A DNA stretch of 64,000 bases from assembly GCA_002928535.1 (NCBI GenBank), contig PERG01000010.1:1-64000 (forward strand), given 5' to 3'. A program made the translations under genes and the position numbers. Positions 49,318-58,474 of this stretch are shown piece after piece; position 1 is the stretch's first letter, and each line of letters starts with the position of its first letter. Source of the DNA: Methylotenera sp. (lineage in GTDB: Bacteria > Pseudomonadota > Gammaproteobacteria > Burkholderiales > Methylophilaceae). The notes beneath the pieces were generated by a model, which did not search any database, was not told the origin of the DNA, and saw only the letters and a list, made by a program, of their open reading frames with translations.

Positions 49318-50508
49318 TCAGTCCTCTGCAGTGGACCCAATTCTATGAATGCTCAAATCTGCACCATCAAACTCTTCTTCTGTAGACATGCGGATACCGA
49401 CCAATAGTTTAAGTCCACCATAGACAATCACGCCACCCACGATTGCAATAACGACCCCTAAACCCGTGCCGATCAATTGAGAAGCCAAGCTCACGCCCCC
49501 TATGCCGCCTAAAGCCTTTGCCCCAAAGATCCCGGCAGCGATTCCACCCCATGCGCCGCACAAACCGTGCAATGGCCATACGCCTAACACATCGTCAATT
49601 TTTAAACGATTTTGCGTTAACGTAAAAGCCCATACAAATAATGCACCTGCTACAGCTCCTGTGGCTAAAGCGCCCATTGGATGCATAATGTCAGAACCTG
49701 CACACACAGCAACTAAACCAGCCAATGGGCCATTATGGACAAAACCAGGGTCATTTTTGCCTAACAATAGTGCCGCTAAAGTACCGCCAACTAAAGCCAT
49801 CAACGAATTAATGGCGACTAAGCCGGAAATACCTTGAATCGATTGGGCAGACATGACATTGAAACCAAACCAGCCTACCGTCAGTATCCAAGCACCTAAG
49901 GCTAAGAACGGAATATTTGATGGTGGATGGGCATGTAGCTGGCCTTCTTTACCATAGCGACCATGACGGGCGCCTAATAAAACTACTGCTGCTAAGGCAA
50001 TCCAGCCACCCATTGCATGCACCACGACTGACCCGGCAAAATCCCGAAATTTAGCGCCAAAAGTGACTAATAGCCAATCTTGAATGCCGTAATGTCCATT
50101 CCATGCAATGCCTTCAAAAAATGGATAAATAAAACCGACCAGCAGAAAAGTGGCAGCAAGCTGGGGGTTAAACTTGGCACGCTCCGCGATACCGCCGGAG
50201 ATAATTGCCGGAATAGCGGCTGCAAAAGTTAATAAGAAAAAGAATTTAACAAGGTCGTAGCCATTTTTGGCCGCGAGTATTTCAGCACCGCTAAAAAAAT
50301 TAACACCGTAAGCAATACTGTAACCAATGAAAAAGTAAGCAATAGTGGACACAGAAAAATCCACCATGATCTTCACCAATGCATTAACCTGGTTTTTTTT
50401 ACGTACCGTTCCCACTTCTAAAAATGCAAATCCAGCATGCATTGCGAGCACCATAATGGCGCCTATCAATACGAACAACACATCATTTGCAGAAATTAAT
50501 GAATCCAT
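49318..50508 (-). CDS. amtB: ammonium transporter AmtB
   Basis: A 396-aa inner-membrane channel of the Amt/Rh family with 11 helices. The twin pore histidines are visible in SVVVHAMGGWIALA and WPLHGLCGAWGGI, along with the gate region AFLEVGTVRKKN and FEGIAWNGHYG. There is no cleaved signal peptide. A PII (glnK) gene, the usual partner, is not adjacent. The upstream DNA carries a sigma-54 promoter and NtrC-like sites, so it should be induced by nitrogen limitation. Confidence 0.96.
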   Translation of the reverse strand: MDSLISANDVLFVLIGAIMVLAMHAGFAFLEVGTVRKKNQVNALVKIMVDFSVSTIAYFFIGYSIAYGVNFFSGAEILAAKNGYDLVKFFFLLTFAAAIPAIISGGIAERAKFNPQLAATFLLVGFIYPFFEGIAWNGHYGIQDWLLVTFGAKFRDFAGSVVVHAMGGWIALAAVVLLGARHGRYGKEGQLHAHPPSNIPFLALGAWILTVGWFGFNVMSAQSIQGISGLVAINSLMALVGGTLAALLLGKNDPGFVHNGPLAGLVAVCAGSDIMHPMGALATGAVAGALFVWAFTLTQNRLKIDDVLGVWPLHGLCGAWGGIAAGIFGAKALGGIGGVSLASQLIGTGLGVVIAIVGGVIVYGGLKLLVGIRMSTEEEFDGADLSIHRIGSTAED

Positions 50509-50545
50509 TTATTAAAACTCCCATAATTTTAAGCCTGCGAAATCA

Positions 50546-50561
50546 AGCAAATAGCGCGCCA
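50546..50561 (-). promoter_or_regulatory. sigma-54 promoter of amtB
   Basis: On the minus strand the sequence is TGGCGCGCTATTTGCT, matching the -24/-12 consensus TGGCACG-N4-TTGCW with the GG and GC 12 bp apart. It lies 38 bp upstream of the amtB start. The match is seen directly; dependence on RpoN is inferred from the consensus. Confidence 0.85.
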
Positions 50562-50613
50562 AAAGGTATCTATTTGTTTCTTAATGACTAATATGTAAAC
50601 AAGGGGATTTTAA

Positions 50614-50660
50614 TGCACATTATCAGTGCTGCACGTGGTGCACTGCACCATTAAGGTGCT
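50614..50660. promoter_or_regulatory. paired NtrC-like enhancer sites upstream of amtB
   Basis: Two 17-bp dyads, TGCACATTATCAGTGCT (50614-50630) and TGCACCATTAAGGTGCT (50644-50660), have centres 30 bp apart. The second closely resembles the E. coli glnA enhancer site TGCACCAACATGGTGCT. A third partial dyad, TGCACGTGGTGCA, spans 50630-50642. Their position about 50-115 bp upstream of the -24 element suits NtrC activation. Confidence 0.8.
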
Positions 50661-50696
50661 ATTTAGATGAAAGGTGAGAAGAGATTCTAAGATGAT

Positions 50697-51371
50697 TTAC
50701 TGAAGCATGTTGCCTGAACCATCTTGAAGCACCATGCTGGCTGCATCCGGGTTACCCGACCAGAAATGATAAAATTCGCGTACGACAACCAGAAAAAGCC
50801 GGCGATTCTGTTTGATACTGAATAATGGCAATGTTAAATCTACAGCGGTGCGGTAGGATTTATGGTTTTTATCCGGTGCATTTCTTAAACGAATTAAAAT
50901 GACTTTAGCCAACTTCACGCGGGTATCCACTAAGGATTGTTCTGCGCCTTCGTGTCTTAAAGCCTGGGTATAGGCCTTTAGCGGCCAATTTTCAGAAGTG
51001 TCGAATTTTTCGGTTTCCAGGCTATCCCAAATCGTTTTCAACGACGTTTGTAATGGCTTCCAATTAGAAGTCTGGATATCGAACCCTGCTCCTAAACTTA
51101 AAGCCGCAATAGCTTTAAAATCTTTTACCCAGAATGGATAAAACTCACGCGCGGTATTTAAACTCTCATGCCATTCTTCCGGTGGCATTGTTTCCATAAC
51201 AAGCTCTATGACTTCGCGATACTCTGTACCATCGAGAATTCTGTCCGCTAATTGCGCGCATAACTGCTCTAGAAACGCAGTACGTTTTTGCAACACTTCA
51301 TCACTAGCGCCCTTGGATTGTAAAAGCTTTAGGTATGCGTTGACTGCTTCTTGTTCACGCGCTGGAATCAT
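50697..51371 (-). CDS. conserved protein of unknown function
   Basis: The protein has 224 aa, mostly helical and soluble, with no signal peptide. The N-terminal part (1-110) has REQEAVNAYLKLLQSKG and EEWHESLNTAREFYPFWVKDF; the C-terminal part has RTAVDLTLPLFSIKQNRRLFLVVVREFYHFW. FYPFW and FYHFW appear as two similar aromatic motifs, hinting at an internal duplication. I do not recognise the family. It shares a 237-bp divergent region with the DUF3301 gene. Confidence 0.75.
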   Translation of the reverse strand: MIPAREQEAVNAYLKLLQSKGASDEVLQKRTAFLEQLCAQLADRILDGTEYREVIELVMETMPPEEWHESLNTAREFYPFWVKDFKAIAALSLGAGFDIQTSNWKPLQTSLKTIWDSLETEKFDTSENWPLKAYTQALRHEGAEQSLVDTRVKLAKVILIRLRNAPDKNHKSYRTAVDLTLPLFSIKQNRRLFLVVVREFYHFWSGNPDAASMVLQDGSGNMLQ

Positions 51372-51608
51372 GGAATTAAATTTAGAATTAGGTTGACGAA
51401 CTATTTCTGTTTCACTATTTTTGCTTCGCTATGCGTTTAGCATACAATTCAGATAATAATAGATTTTAGGGTATGCGTCTTAAACTTTTATAACATTCGT
51501 CGCTGGATGTTGCATTAAAGTCTTTTAAATATTGAGTCTTCTTTAAATGATTGATAATGGCGAAATCAACGCCATATCATCACCATTATAAAAAATCGAA
51601 AGTCGTTC

Positions 51609-51920
51609 ATGGAATTCGCCCTACTGTTCATTCTGATTGCACTGGCTTGGTTCTGGCTGGATAGCATGGCAAAGCGTGAAAGAGCTATTTTGTTGGGAAG
51701 CGAGCTAGCGGCACGCTTTAACCTTCAGCTACTGGACGAAACGGTCGCTTGCAGCAAACTATGGATGGGTCGCAATCGCCGTGGACATGCACAACTGTTA
51801 CGCACCTATGAATTTGACGTAAGCGCAAACGGCACTGACCGTTTACATTGCCATTTAATGTTATTGGGTAATCAGTTAGGCTCGTGGCATATTCCGCCCT
51901 ACCTGCAGCCCGACCAATAG
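51609..51920 (+). CDS. DUF3301-type small membrane-anchored protein
   Basis: The protein has 103 aa with an N-terminal hydrophobic helix (about 3-18, FALLFILIALAWFWLD-like) and a cytoplasmic tail containing LLRTYEFDVSANGTDR, as in DUF3301. Function is unknown. Its TAG stop and the gluQRS ATG are one base apart, so the two are co-translated, a common pairing in betaproteobacteria. Confidence 0.82.
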   Translation: MEFALLFILIALAWFWLDSMAKRERAILLGSELAARFNLQLLDETVACSKLWMGRNRRGHAQLLRTYEFDVSANGTDRLHCHLMLLGNQLGSWHIPPYLQPDQ

Positions 51921-51921
51921 C

Positions 51922-52815
51922 ATGTATATCGGCCGTTTTGCTCCTTCGCCTACCGGTCCCTTGCATTTTGGTTCGCTAGTTGCAGCCGTAGCCAGTTATC
52001 TGGAAGCCAGGATCCATCAAGGTCGTTGGCTGGTGCGTATGGAGGATGTCGATAAGCCCCGGGAAATGCCGGGGGCAGCTGCAAATATACTGAATACTTT
52101 AAGCGAGTTTGGTTTTGAGTGGGATGGTGAAGTCGTTTATCAAAGCCAGCGTGAAAGCGATTATCAGCGCGCTTTTGAAATACTTAAATCCAACGCTTTA
52201 GTGTATGCATGTAGCTGTTCGCGCAAGGAAATTGCGGATTCTGCGAATCATGGCATCGAAGGCCTGGTATATCCGGGTACTTGCCGAAATAAACATCATC
52301 AAACTGCTGAGCGCTTAGCATGGCGCGTTAAGGTTAATGCTGACCTCATTGAGTTTGACGATGCAATACAAGGCCATCAGCTGCAACAATTAAGTCAGGA
52401 TATCGGCGACTTCGTACTAAAACGGTCGGATGGTTTTTTTGCATATCAACTCGCGGTCGTCGTAGATGATGCCTTGCAAAAAGTCACGCATATCGTACGC
52501 GGCGCGGATTTATTAGCATCAACTCCCCGCCAAATTTACCTACAACGATTATTAGGTTATACCCAACCGCAGTATGCGCATCTGCCTTTGGTGACCAATC
52601 AAAATGGCGAAAAGCTAAGTAAGCAAACCTTAGCTGCGCCTATAGAAATCCATGATGCAAAAGCACAGCTATGGTTTGCACTGGATTTTTTGAACCAGCA
52701 GCCCCCACTTTCCCTCAAAACCAGCTCACTTAGTACATTATGGCAATGGGCGCTGGAAAATTGGCGTCTGGGCAATATCAATCCACATAATGCAATGGCG
52801 ACTGCATATAAATAG
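51922..52815 (+). CDS. gluQRS: glutamyl-Q tRNA(Asp) synthetase
   Basis: It attaches glutamate to queuosine at position 34 of tRNA-Asp. The protein has 297 aa, a GluRS catalytic domain without the anticodon-binding half. The start FAPSPTGPLHFGSLVAA contains the HIGH-like motif, Zn-binding Cys are in YACSCSRKE and YPGTCR, and KLSKQT is the KMSKS-like loop. The short length separates it from gltX. Confidence 0.95.
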   Translation: MYIGRFAPSPTGPLHFGSLVAAVASYLEARIHQGRWLVRMEDVDKPREMPGAAANILNTLSEFGFEWDGEVVYQSQRESDYQRAFEILKSNALVYACSCSRKEIADSANHGIEGLVYPGTCRNKHHQTAERLAWRVKVNADLIEFDDAIQGHQLQQLSQDIGDFVLKRSDGFFAYQLAVVVDDALQKVTHIVRGADLLASTPRQIYLQRLLGYTQPQYAHLPLVTNQNGEKLSKQTLAAPIEIHDAKAQLWFALDFLNQQPPLSLKTSSLSTLWQWALENWRLGNINPHNAMATAYK

Positions 52816-52861
52816 TCAGTTAATCCTGAGCAATACACTTTGCGAATGTTAAAATAAGCGT

Positions 52862-53758
52862 ATGGAAAATCATCAAGATGCATTACAGCGTTTCGTATTT
52901 GAGAGCACACCAGTACGCGGCAATATCGTTAATCTGAGCCAGACATTCAAGCAAGCGCTTCACCAGCAGCAAATGCCAACTGGTTTACGCCGCAGCTTAG
53001 GCGAATTAATGGCGGCCAGTGCCTTGTTATCAGCCACACTTAAGATGCGCGGCTCCTTGGTATTGCAAATTCAAAGCAAAGGTTTGCTTAAATTGCTGGT
53101 CGTAGAATGCAATTCCGACTTTGGGATTCGTGCTACGGCTAAATGGGATGAGGCTGTAACCGACACCCAGGACTTGTTTGAATTGATTGAACAAGGACAA
53201 TGCATGATTACCTTAGATCCTAAAGATGAAGGTCAGGCTTATCAGGGTATCGTACCACTTGAGGGTAATTCAATCAGTGAAGTGCTGGAAAATTACATGT
53301 TGCGCTCAGAGCAAATAGATACGCGTATCTGGCTCAGTTGTAATGGTGAGTCTGCTACAGGCATGTTACTGCAGAAGTTACCTGAGACTGTGAATCAGAT
53401 CACCACTACGCACGATCTCGACACCTGGAATCGCGTCTGTCAATTAGCAAATACGCTGACAGATAGCGAGCTGCTCAATTTACCTGCTGAGACGTTGCTG
53501 ACGCGTTTATTTCACCAGGAAGAGGTGCGGCTGTTTGAACAAAGTCCGACCCAGTTTTATTGCAGTTGCTCACGAGTGAGCGTGGCTAATATGCTGCGCA
53601 TGCTAGGGAGTGAGGAACTAGAAAGCATTATTGAAGAGCGTGGTGAGATCGAAGTGAATTGCGACTTCTGTAATACTTTATATCGCTTTGACAAAATTGA
53701 TGCAGCGCAATTACTTGCTGCAGAACCACTCAATCCTCCAAGCTCTGCAATGCATTAA
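52862..53758 (+). CDS. hslO: redox-regulated chaperone Hsp33
   Basis: Hsp33 is activated by disulfide formation under oxidative stress and holds unfolded proteins. It has 298 aa. The C-terminal zinc switch is complete: Cys-x-Cys in FYCSCSRVS and CxxC in VNCDFCNTLY. The N-terminal globular domain has PTGLRRSLGELMAASALLSA. It faces the methyltransferase gene convergently with a 19-bp gap. Confidence 0.96.
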   Translation: MENHQDALQRFVFESTPVRGNIVNLSQTFKQALHQQQMPTGLRRSLGELMAASALLSATLKMRGSLVLQIQSKGLLKLLVVECNSDFGIRATAKWDEAVTDTQDLFELIEQGQCMITLDPKDEGQAYQGIVPLEGNSISEVLENYMLRSEQIDTRIWLSCNGESATGMLLQKLPETVNQITTTHDLDTWNRVCQLANTLTDSELLNLPAETLLTRLFHQEEVRLFEQSPTQFYCSCSRVSVANMLRMLGSEELESIIEERGEIEVNCDFCNTLYRFDKIDAAQLLAAEPLNPPSSAMH

Positions 53759-53777
53759 TGATGTACTTACTACTGGT

Positions 53778-54569
53778 CTAACCTAAAGTTTCAGCCTGTC
53801 GTTTACGTTCAAACAAGCAAATTGCAGCCGCAGCACCAGCATTTAACGACTCTACCGAAGCGCCTTTTGCAGCCATGGGAATCGTGATTCGCTTGGTGGC
53901 TGCTGCAATGGTTTGCGCACGCAAGCCTGCGCCTTCATTGCCAAAAACAAAAGCAGTGGAGCCGCAAAGGTCTTGTGCATAAAGTGATTCGCCATCCATT
54001 GCAGTCGCAAAACTATTGCCTGAAAAGTTGCGCAATTCGTTAACCAGGTCTGCACGTTCAATGATAGGCACTACGAACTGTGCACCTTGCCCGCCACGCA
54101 AGGCTTTGGGTGACCAGGCATCGGTGCAGCTGGTACTCAGGTAAACTGTATCCACCCCCGCCGCCGCCGCAGTACGCAATATGCTGCCTAAATTACCCGG
54201 GTCTTGAATATCTTCCAGCATCAATACAAAGGTTCGCGTTTCCGGCATCTCAAGGGGCGGGATTTTCACCAAAGCTAAAATTCCTGTGGCATGCGTTACC
54301 GGAGAAAGTTCTGCAAACATCAAAGTGGGCAGCATCACAGTGGAAACATGCTCTAAGGATTGAATCAAGCTTGTGGCTTCTACACTGCTTTTGCCTTCCG
54401 GAATAATCACCACATCTGGCTCACCGAAAGTGGCCAGATACGCCTCAATCAGGTGCACACCATCCAATAACGTTTTGCCTTCGGTGCGGCGCTCCCTAGC
54501 GTTTTCAGCCAGTTTTTTTAGATGCTTAAAAATTGGATTATCACGTGATGTGATGTGTTTGAAAGACAT
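53778..54569 (-). CDS. TrmH/SpoU-family RNA 2'-O-methyltransferase
   Basis: The protein has 263 aa. An N-terminal substrate-binding domain (about 1-100, KHITSRDNPIFKHLKKLAEN) is followed by a SPOUT knot domain with the three motifs EDIQDPGNLGSILRTAAAAG, VFGNEGAGL and IPMAAKGASVESLNAGAAA. It uses SAM and acts on rRNA or tRNA; RlmB-like 23S methylation is possible, but the precise nucleotide cannot be set from sequence. Confidence 0.9.
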   Translation of the reverse strand: MSFKHITSRDNPIFKHLKKLAENARERRTEGKTLLDGVHLIEAYLATFGEPDVVIIPEGKSSVEATSLIQSLEHVSTVMLPTLMFAELSPVTHATGILALVKIPPLEMPETRTFVLMLEDIQDPGNLGSILRTAAAAGVDTVYLSTSCTDAWSPKALRGGQGAQFVVPIIERADLVNELRNFSGNSFATAMDGESLYAQDLCGSTAFVFGNEGAGLRAQTIAAATKRITIPMAAKGASVESLNAGAAAAICLFERKRQAETLG

Positions 54570-54700
54570 GCCAGTTGACTCAAAAATAAAGTGCTAGTTT
54601 AACTTAAAGCGGCATTGGCTACTTAACTTGGTATGCACTTACTTGAATAACGCTAAATGCTCTGGTTTATAATTCGTACTTATTGTTTAGCGATTAACTT

Positions 54701-55411
54701 ATGCAACTTGAACGTATCCTTCATGCCCAGGGATTTGGCAGCCGAAAATTATGCCGCATCATGATTCGAAATGATGAGATTACCGTCAATGGCGAACCAT
54801 GTGATGACCCGAATGCAGATTTCCCGACAACAGGTTTAACATTCACTGTAAGAGGCGAAGCTTGGGAATATCACGAAAAGTCTTACCTCATGCTGCATAA
54901 ACCCAGCAATTATGAGTGCTCCCATAAAACGCAGCATCACCCTACGATTTATAGCCTATTACCCTACCCCTTGGTAGCACGAGATGTGCAATGCATAGGC
55001 CGCCTGGATGAAGACACGACTGGATTGATCTTAATTTCCGATGATGGGCAATTCATCCATAGAATGAGCTCACCTAAACATAAAGTGCCCAAAGTGTACG
55101 AAGTGGTTTGTAAGCATCCTGTAGACCAACAGCAAATTGACCATATTTTAAAAGGCGTACAGTTAGTAGATGAGGATGCGCCAATCGCTGCCCTAGCCTG
55201 CACAAGAATCAGTGATCATGTGATTCATATGACCTTGGCAGAGGGTAAGTATCATCAAGTCAAAAGGATGGTGGCCGCTATTAGCAATCGCGTAGAGGGA
55301 CTGAAGCGGATCCAGATAGGTGCGCTTAAGTTGCCAAACGATTTAGTGGTAGGACAATGGCGCTGGTTAACAGATAAAGATTTGCAACTATTGAAACCTG
55401 ATGCTGCCTGA
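54701..55411 (+). CDS. rsuA: RsuA-family 16S rRNA pseudouridine synthase
   Basis: The protein has 236 aa, with an S4 RNA-binding domain (about 1-60) and a catalytic domain with the RsuA/RluB motif GRLDEDTTGLILISDDG carrying the catalytic Asp. The final KYHQVKRMVAAISNRVEGLKR segment is typical of the family. RsuA (psi516) is the best fit by length and S4 order; RluE/RluF-type alternatives remain. Confidence 0.85.
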   Translation: MQLERILHAQGFGSRKLCRIMIRNDEITVNGEPCDDPNADFPTTGLTFTVRGEAWEYHEKSYLMLHKPSNYECSHKTQHHPTIYSLLPYPLVARDVQCIGRLDEDTTGLILISDDGQFIHRMSSPKHKVPKVYEVVCKHPVDQQQIDHILKGVQLVDEDAPIAALACTRISDHVIHMTLAEGKYHQVKRMVAAISNRVEGLKRIQIGALKLPNDLVVGQWRWLTDKDLQLLKPDAA

Positions 55412-55429
55412 TACTGAGTGAAATATCTG

Positions 55430-55957
55430 ATGCAAAAATGGATGGTCATGGCTTTCGCTTTATATGCGCTAAGCGCCTGCACGGGTGTCCCTAAAGGTGT
55501 AGAACCAGTTGCAAGCGTAGATACTAAGCGATATTTAGGGACGTGGTATGAAATTGCACGACTTGATCATTCATTTGAACGGGGCCTACAGCAGGTAACA
55601 GCCACTTACACTGAAAATCCAGATGGTAGTATCAAAGTCATCAACACGGGGTATGACCCTGTAAAGAAAAACTGGAAAAGTGCTGAGGGGAAAGCCCTGT
55701 TTATTAACAATGAAAATAACGACCATACTCGCACGGGCCGGCTAAAGGTTTCTTTTTTCGGCCCCTTTTACAGTAGTTACAACATCATTGATTTAGATAT
55801 AAATTATCAATATGCCGTTATTTGTGGTCCCAATAAATCATACTTTTGGATTGTATCCCGAACTCCTACTATGGATAAAAATCAAATAAAGCAATTGGTC
55901 GAAAAAGCGAAAAGCCAAGGTTTTAAAACTGAACAGCTTATATATGTAAGTCACTAA
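55430..55957 (+). CDS. blc: outer-membrane lipocalin (Blc-like)
   Basis: A lipocalin of 175 aa that binds lysophospholipids or fatty acids at the outer membrane. The lipoprotein signal MQKWMVMAFALYALSAC ends in a lipobox, the mature part has KRYLGTWYEIARLDHSFERG (GxW motif), and the closing strand YFWIVSRTP is typical. I chose ATG 55430; a GTG at 55418 would add four residues. It lies directly downstream of rsuA on the same strand. Confidence 0.9.
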   Translation: MQKWMVMAFALYALSACTGVPKGVEPVASVDTKRYLGTWYEIARLDHSFERGLQQVTATYTENPDGSIKVINTGYDPVKKNWKSAEGKALFINNENNDHTRTGRLKVSFFGPFYSSYNIIDLDINYQYAVICGPNKSYFWIVSRTPTMDKNQIKQLVEKAKSQGFKTEQLIYVSH

Positions 55958-55970
55958 GTGAATAAATAGG

Positions 55971-56000
55971 TAAAAAAAAGCCACGCATTTACGCGTGGCG
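55971..56000 (-). terminator. rho-independent terminator for the EF-hand/BON gene
   Basis: The stem GCCACGC/GCGTGGC with loop ATTTAC is followed on the minus strand by TTTTTTTTA. It lies 43 bp past the stop of the minus-strand gene and can also stop the convergent lipocalin message. Confidence 0.85.
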
Positions 56001-56042
56001 AGGGGGCTCTGCTAGAGAGATTAACTGTTGAGGGGGCCGAAA

Positions 56043-56741
56043 TTAACTTCTGACCACCAAATCATTGATGACTGCTTTAACACCTGATATTTGTGATACC
56101 ACAGTTTCCGCTTTCATCTTGTCTTGCTGACTTCTTACAAATCCATTTAACATCACTTCGCCTTGGAAAGTGGCTACACTAATCTGCAGACCTTCTAAAT
56201 CATCGGTAGCGAGAATCGTCGTAATCGCTTTGGCATTAATTACTTGGTCAGCATTAGCATCACCATTGGCTTTTTCTTGTGCTTGAACTAAGGTTTGCTC
56301 GTGGGCTTCTACTAAGCTTTGTAACTCAGCACTCATGCCTTCTTCATTCAAATCATACAAAGAAAGTTCATCACGAGGCGGCACTATTTCTGCAGGCATC
56401 TCGTTTGAAGGAGTGCTAACATCTGGTGTTGGAGCCACAGGCATGCTTGTTTGTGGAGACTGCATATTTTCAGGCCAAGCACCTGTTTTAAAATAAATAA
56501 ATTCATTTTGATCAATATTACCATCATGATCGACGTCTGCTTTTGCAAATGATTTTTTATTAAATGCAGTGCCTACTTCATGCGGTTTTAACAAACCATT
56601 ACCAGAGGTATCTAATCTAGAAAATTCCGCAGCTAAAGGGGTTTGCCAGCCAGTCGTTTCAATCTCTACTTCTGCCATAGCGGATACGCACACAGTGCTG
56701 ATCAATAAACCTAATGCTGAAGTAGTGTGGAATATTTTCAT
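56043..56741 (-). CDS. periplasmic EF-hand and BON-domain protein
   Basis: The protein has 232 aa. The signal peptide ends near VSAMAE (about 23). Two canonical EF-hand loops, DTSGNGLLKPHE (44-55) and DVDHDGNIDQNE (69-80), carry ligands at 1, 3, 5, 9 and 12. A Pro/Thr/Ser-rich linker leads to a C-terminal BON (OsmY-like) domain (about 165-230: INAKAITTILATDDL, QGEVMLNGFVRSQQDKM). It is likely a Ca2+-responsive periplasmic stress protein that binds membranes or peptidoglycan. This combination of domains is uncommon. A terminator follows. Confidence 0.85.
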   Translation of the reverse strand: MKIFHTTSALGLLISTVCVSAMAEVEIETTGWQTPLAAEFSRLDTSGNGLLKPHEVGTAFNKKSFAKADVDHDGNIDQNEFIYFKTGAWPENMQSPQTSMPVAPTPDVSTPSNEMPAEIVPPRDELSLYDLNEEGMSAELQSLVEAHEQTLVQAQEKANGDANADQVINAKAITTILATDDLEGLQISVATFQGEVMLNGFVRSQQDKMKAETVVSQISGVKAVINDLVVRS

Positions 56742-56875
56742 ATTTTTGCTCCTTTTTTATTCATTCGGTGAACTTTTTCCGAAATTAAGTATTGAAGCCA
56801 TTTTAGGGAGATGAGCTGACAAAATAAGTCCTGATAAGACCTATTTTTTTGTAGGAAATAACCTACATAAAAGTA

Positions 56876-56896
56876 AAGCCACTACTCGAGTGGCTT
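56876..56896 (-). terminator. stem-loop downstream of the CHASE3 kinase gene
   Basis: AAGCCACT and AGTGGCTT form an 8-bp stem with a 5-nt loop, 20 bp past the kinase stop. The T-tract on the minus strand is broken (TTTACTTTTA), so it is a modest terminator. Confidence 0.5.
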
Positions 56897-56916
56897 CCGT
56901 TGTTCAGATAAGAGAA

Positions 56917-58365
56917 TTAGGACGTAATATCCAAGGGTAACAATGCTCTGGTCAGGAGACCTTTACCTGGTTCACTGTCTAATTCAAAATGACCGCCGAT
57001 AGCCAGTACCCGATGGCGCATGCCTGATAAACCATGCGTATTCCCTTTCAATAGCACCATATCAATGCCAACACCGTTATCTTGGATTTCTATTTTAAGA
57101 AATTTTTCATCCAACATCATATGAATGGAAACTGCAGTGGCTTTGGCATATTTATTAGCATTATTCAACGTTTCCTGCACAATACGATAAGCCACCAGAC
57201 TCAATGTTTCCTGTAGAACCGTAGTTTCTTCGGGCAAATTAAGTGTTAATTGCCAATGATTACGGCTGACGGCATCCTCAATTAATGAGCGTAAAGCCGG
57301 CCAAAAACCAAAAGTAGATATCATGGAGGGATGCAGCTCTTGTACAACTTGCCGTTTGAAATTAATTCCTTGATCAATATAGCGATTGGTGATTTTCAGC
57401 TTATCGAGGAGTTCGGCACTTAAAGCTGGGGGCGACACTTCTTTCAATTTCTTCATTAACCAACTGACGTCCATCTTAGTTGCCGTCAAGATAGAGCCAA
57501 GCTCATCGTGCAATTCTCGTGACAATTTTTGCCGTTCGCGTTCAACGTCAGCTTGATAATCAAGCGCTAAACTTCTTAGTAATTTAGATTGCTGCGCGAG
57601 TTTATGTTCATAGATTTCATTCTCCTTAGCCACTTGTAGCTGTAACTGGCTTTTTACCGCAATTTCACTTAACAACTGTCTTAATACAAACGAAACCAAA
57701 AGGATGAGGATGATGGCAGTGGCAATTTTCATTATGCGCGTCATTAAAAGTGTATCTGAACGTCTCTGTTCATTTATTTCAAGCAAAGCCGTTTGGTTCC
57801 TGATAACCATATTGGTATATTCAATGAATTTCTTCATTTCAATTAAACCTGCATCAAGATTAGTAACATGCTGTGCTTCTAGTTTCTTGCCGGTTTCCAC
57901 TAAATCCAAGGTCACCTTCATTTCGGCAATTTTAGCCTCTAGACTACCCGAGATCGCTCTTAACCATTCCAACTCCTCCGCCTGTTCTTTGCCGGTAGAG
58001 GTCTGATTAATAAGCATTTCAATTTTCATAATATTTTCTCGTGCATCGTTCAGCGCCCTATTAAAAGGCTCTACGTAAGTCGCACGATTGGTGTAAAGAT
58101 ATCCGCGTTGTGCACTTTCTGCTCGGTATAAATTGGTCTGAAGTTGTTGAACAGTAGCAATCGTTGTACGAATCTGTGCAATGAGGTGATTTTGCCGATC
58201 AATTTTGACGAGCTGATTGTCTCCTAAAATTACAGAGATGATGGTAATCAACAAGGTGCCGGCCAATGTGGCGATCGTACGGCCACCCAATAGGGCTATG
58301 ACTTTTTCAGCCCCACGCCAAATTTGGTACCAGATTGATTTTAAGGATTGCCAGATAAGATCCAT
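56917..58365 (-). CDS. membrane sensor histidine kinase, CHASE3 plus HisKA_3 (NarX/UhpB type)
   Basis: The protein has 482 aa. TM1 is near 28-48 and TM2 near 215-235, enclosing a helical CHASE3-type periplasmic domain (AESAQRGYLYTNRATYVEPF). A coiled coil then leads to HisKA_3 with phospho-His in KLSRELHDELGSILTATKMD and HATPase_c (QETLNNANKYAKA, DNGVGIDM, GLSGMRHRVLAIGG). It pairs with NarL/FixJ regulators; the NarL-type gene at 59873 on the other side of the small-protein genes is the obvious partner. Sensed signal unknown. Confidence 0.9.
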   Translation of the reverse strand: MDLIWQSLKSIWYQIWRGAEKVIALLGGRTIATLAGTLLITIISVILGDNQLVKIDRQNHLIAQIRTTIATVQQLQTNLYRAESAQRGYLYTNRATYVEPFNRALNDARENIMKIEMLINQTSTGKEQAEELEWLRAISGSLEAKIAEMKVTLDLVETGKKLEAQHVTNLDAGLIEMKKFIEYTNMVIRNQTALLEINEQRRSDTLLMTRIMKIATAIILILLVSFVLRQLLSEIAVKSQLQLQVAKENEIYEHKLAQQSKLLRSLALDYQADVERERQKLSRELHDELGSILTATKMDVSWLMKKLKEVSPPALSAELLDKLKITNRYIDQGINFKRQVVQELHPSMISTFGFWPALRSLIEDAVSRNHWQLTLNLPEETTVLQETLSLVAYRIVQETLNNANKYAKATAVSIHMMLDEKFLKIEIQDNGVGIDMVLLKGNTHGLSGMRHRVLAIGGHFELDSEPGKGLLTRALLPLDITS

Positions 58366-58474
58366 GTCAGTGCTTTCTTACATTCAAATCAGATTATAGC
58401 GGCTTAAGCTTATTTCAAGAGCTTACTAAAATGACTGTCAGTGCTAAATATAGCCTTAATAATAAAGGAAAATC

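Noticed and set aside
56851-56866. GTAGG-AAATAA-CCTAC stem-loop between the EF-hand gene and the CHASE3 kinase gene
   Set aside because: Only a 5-bp stem and no T-run; a chance hairpin is likely.
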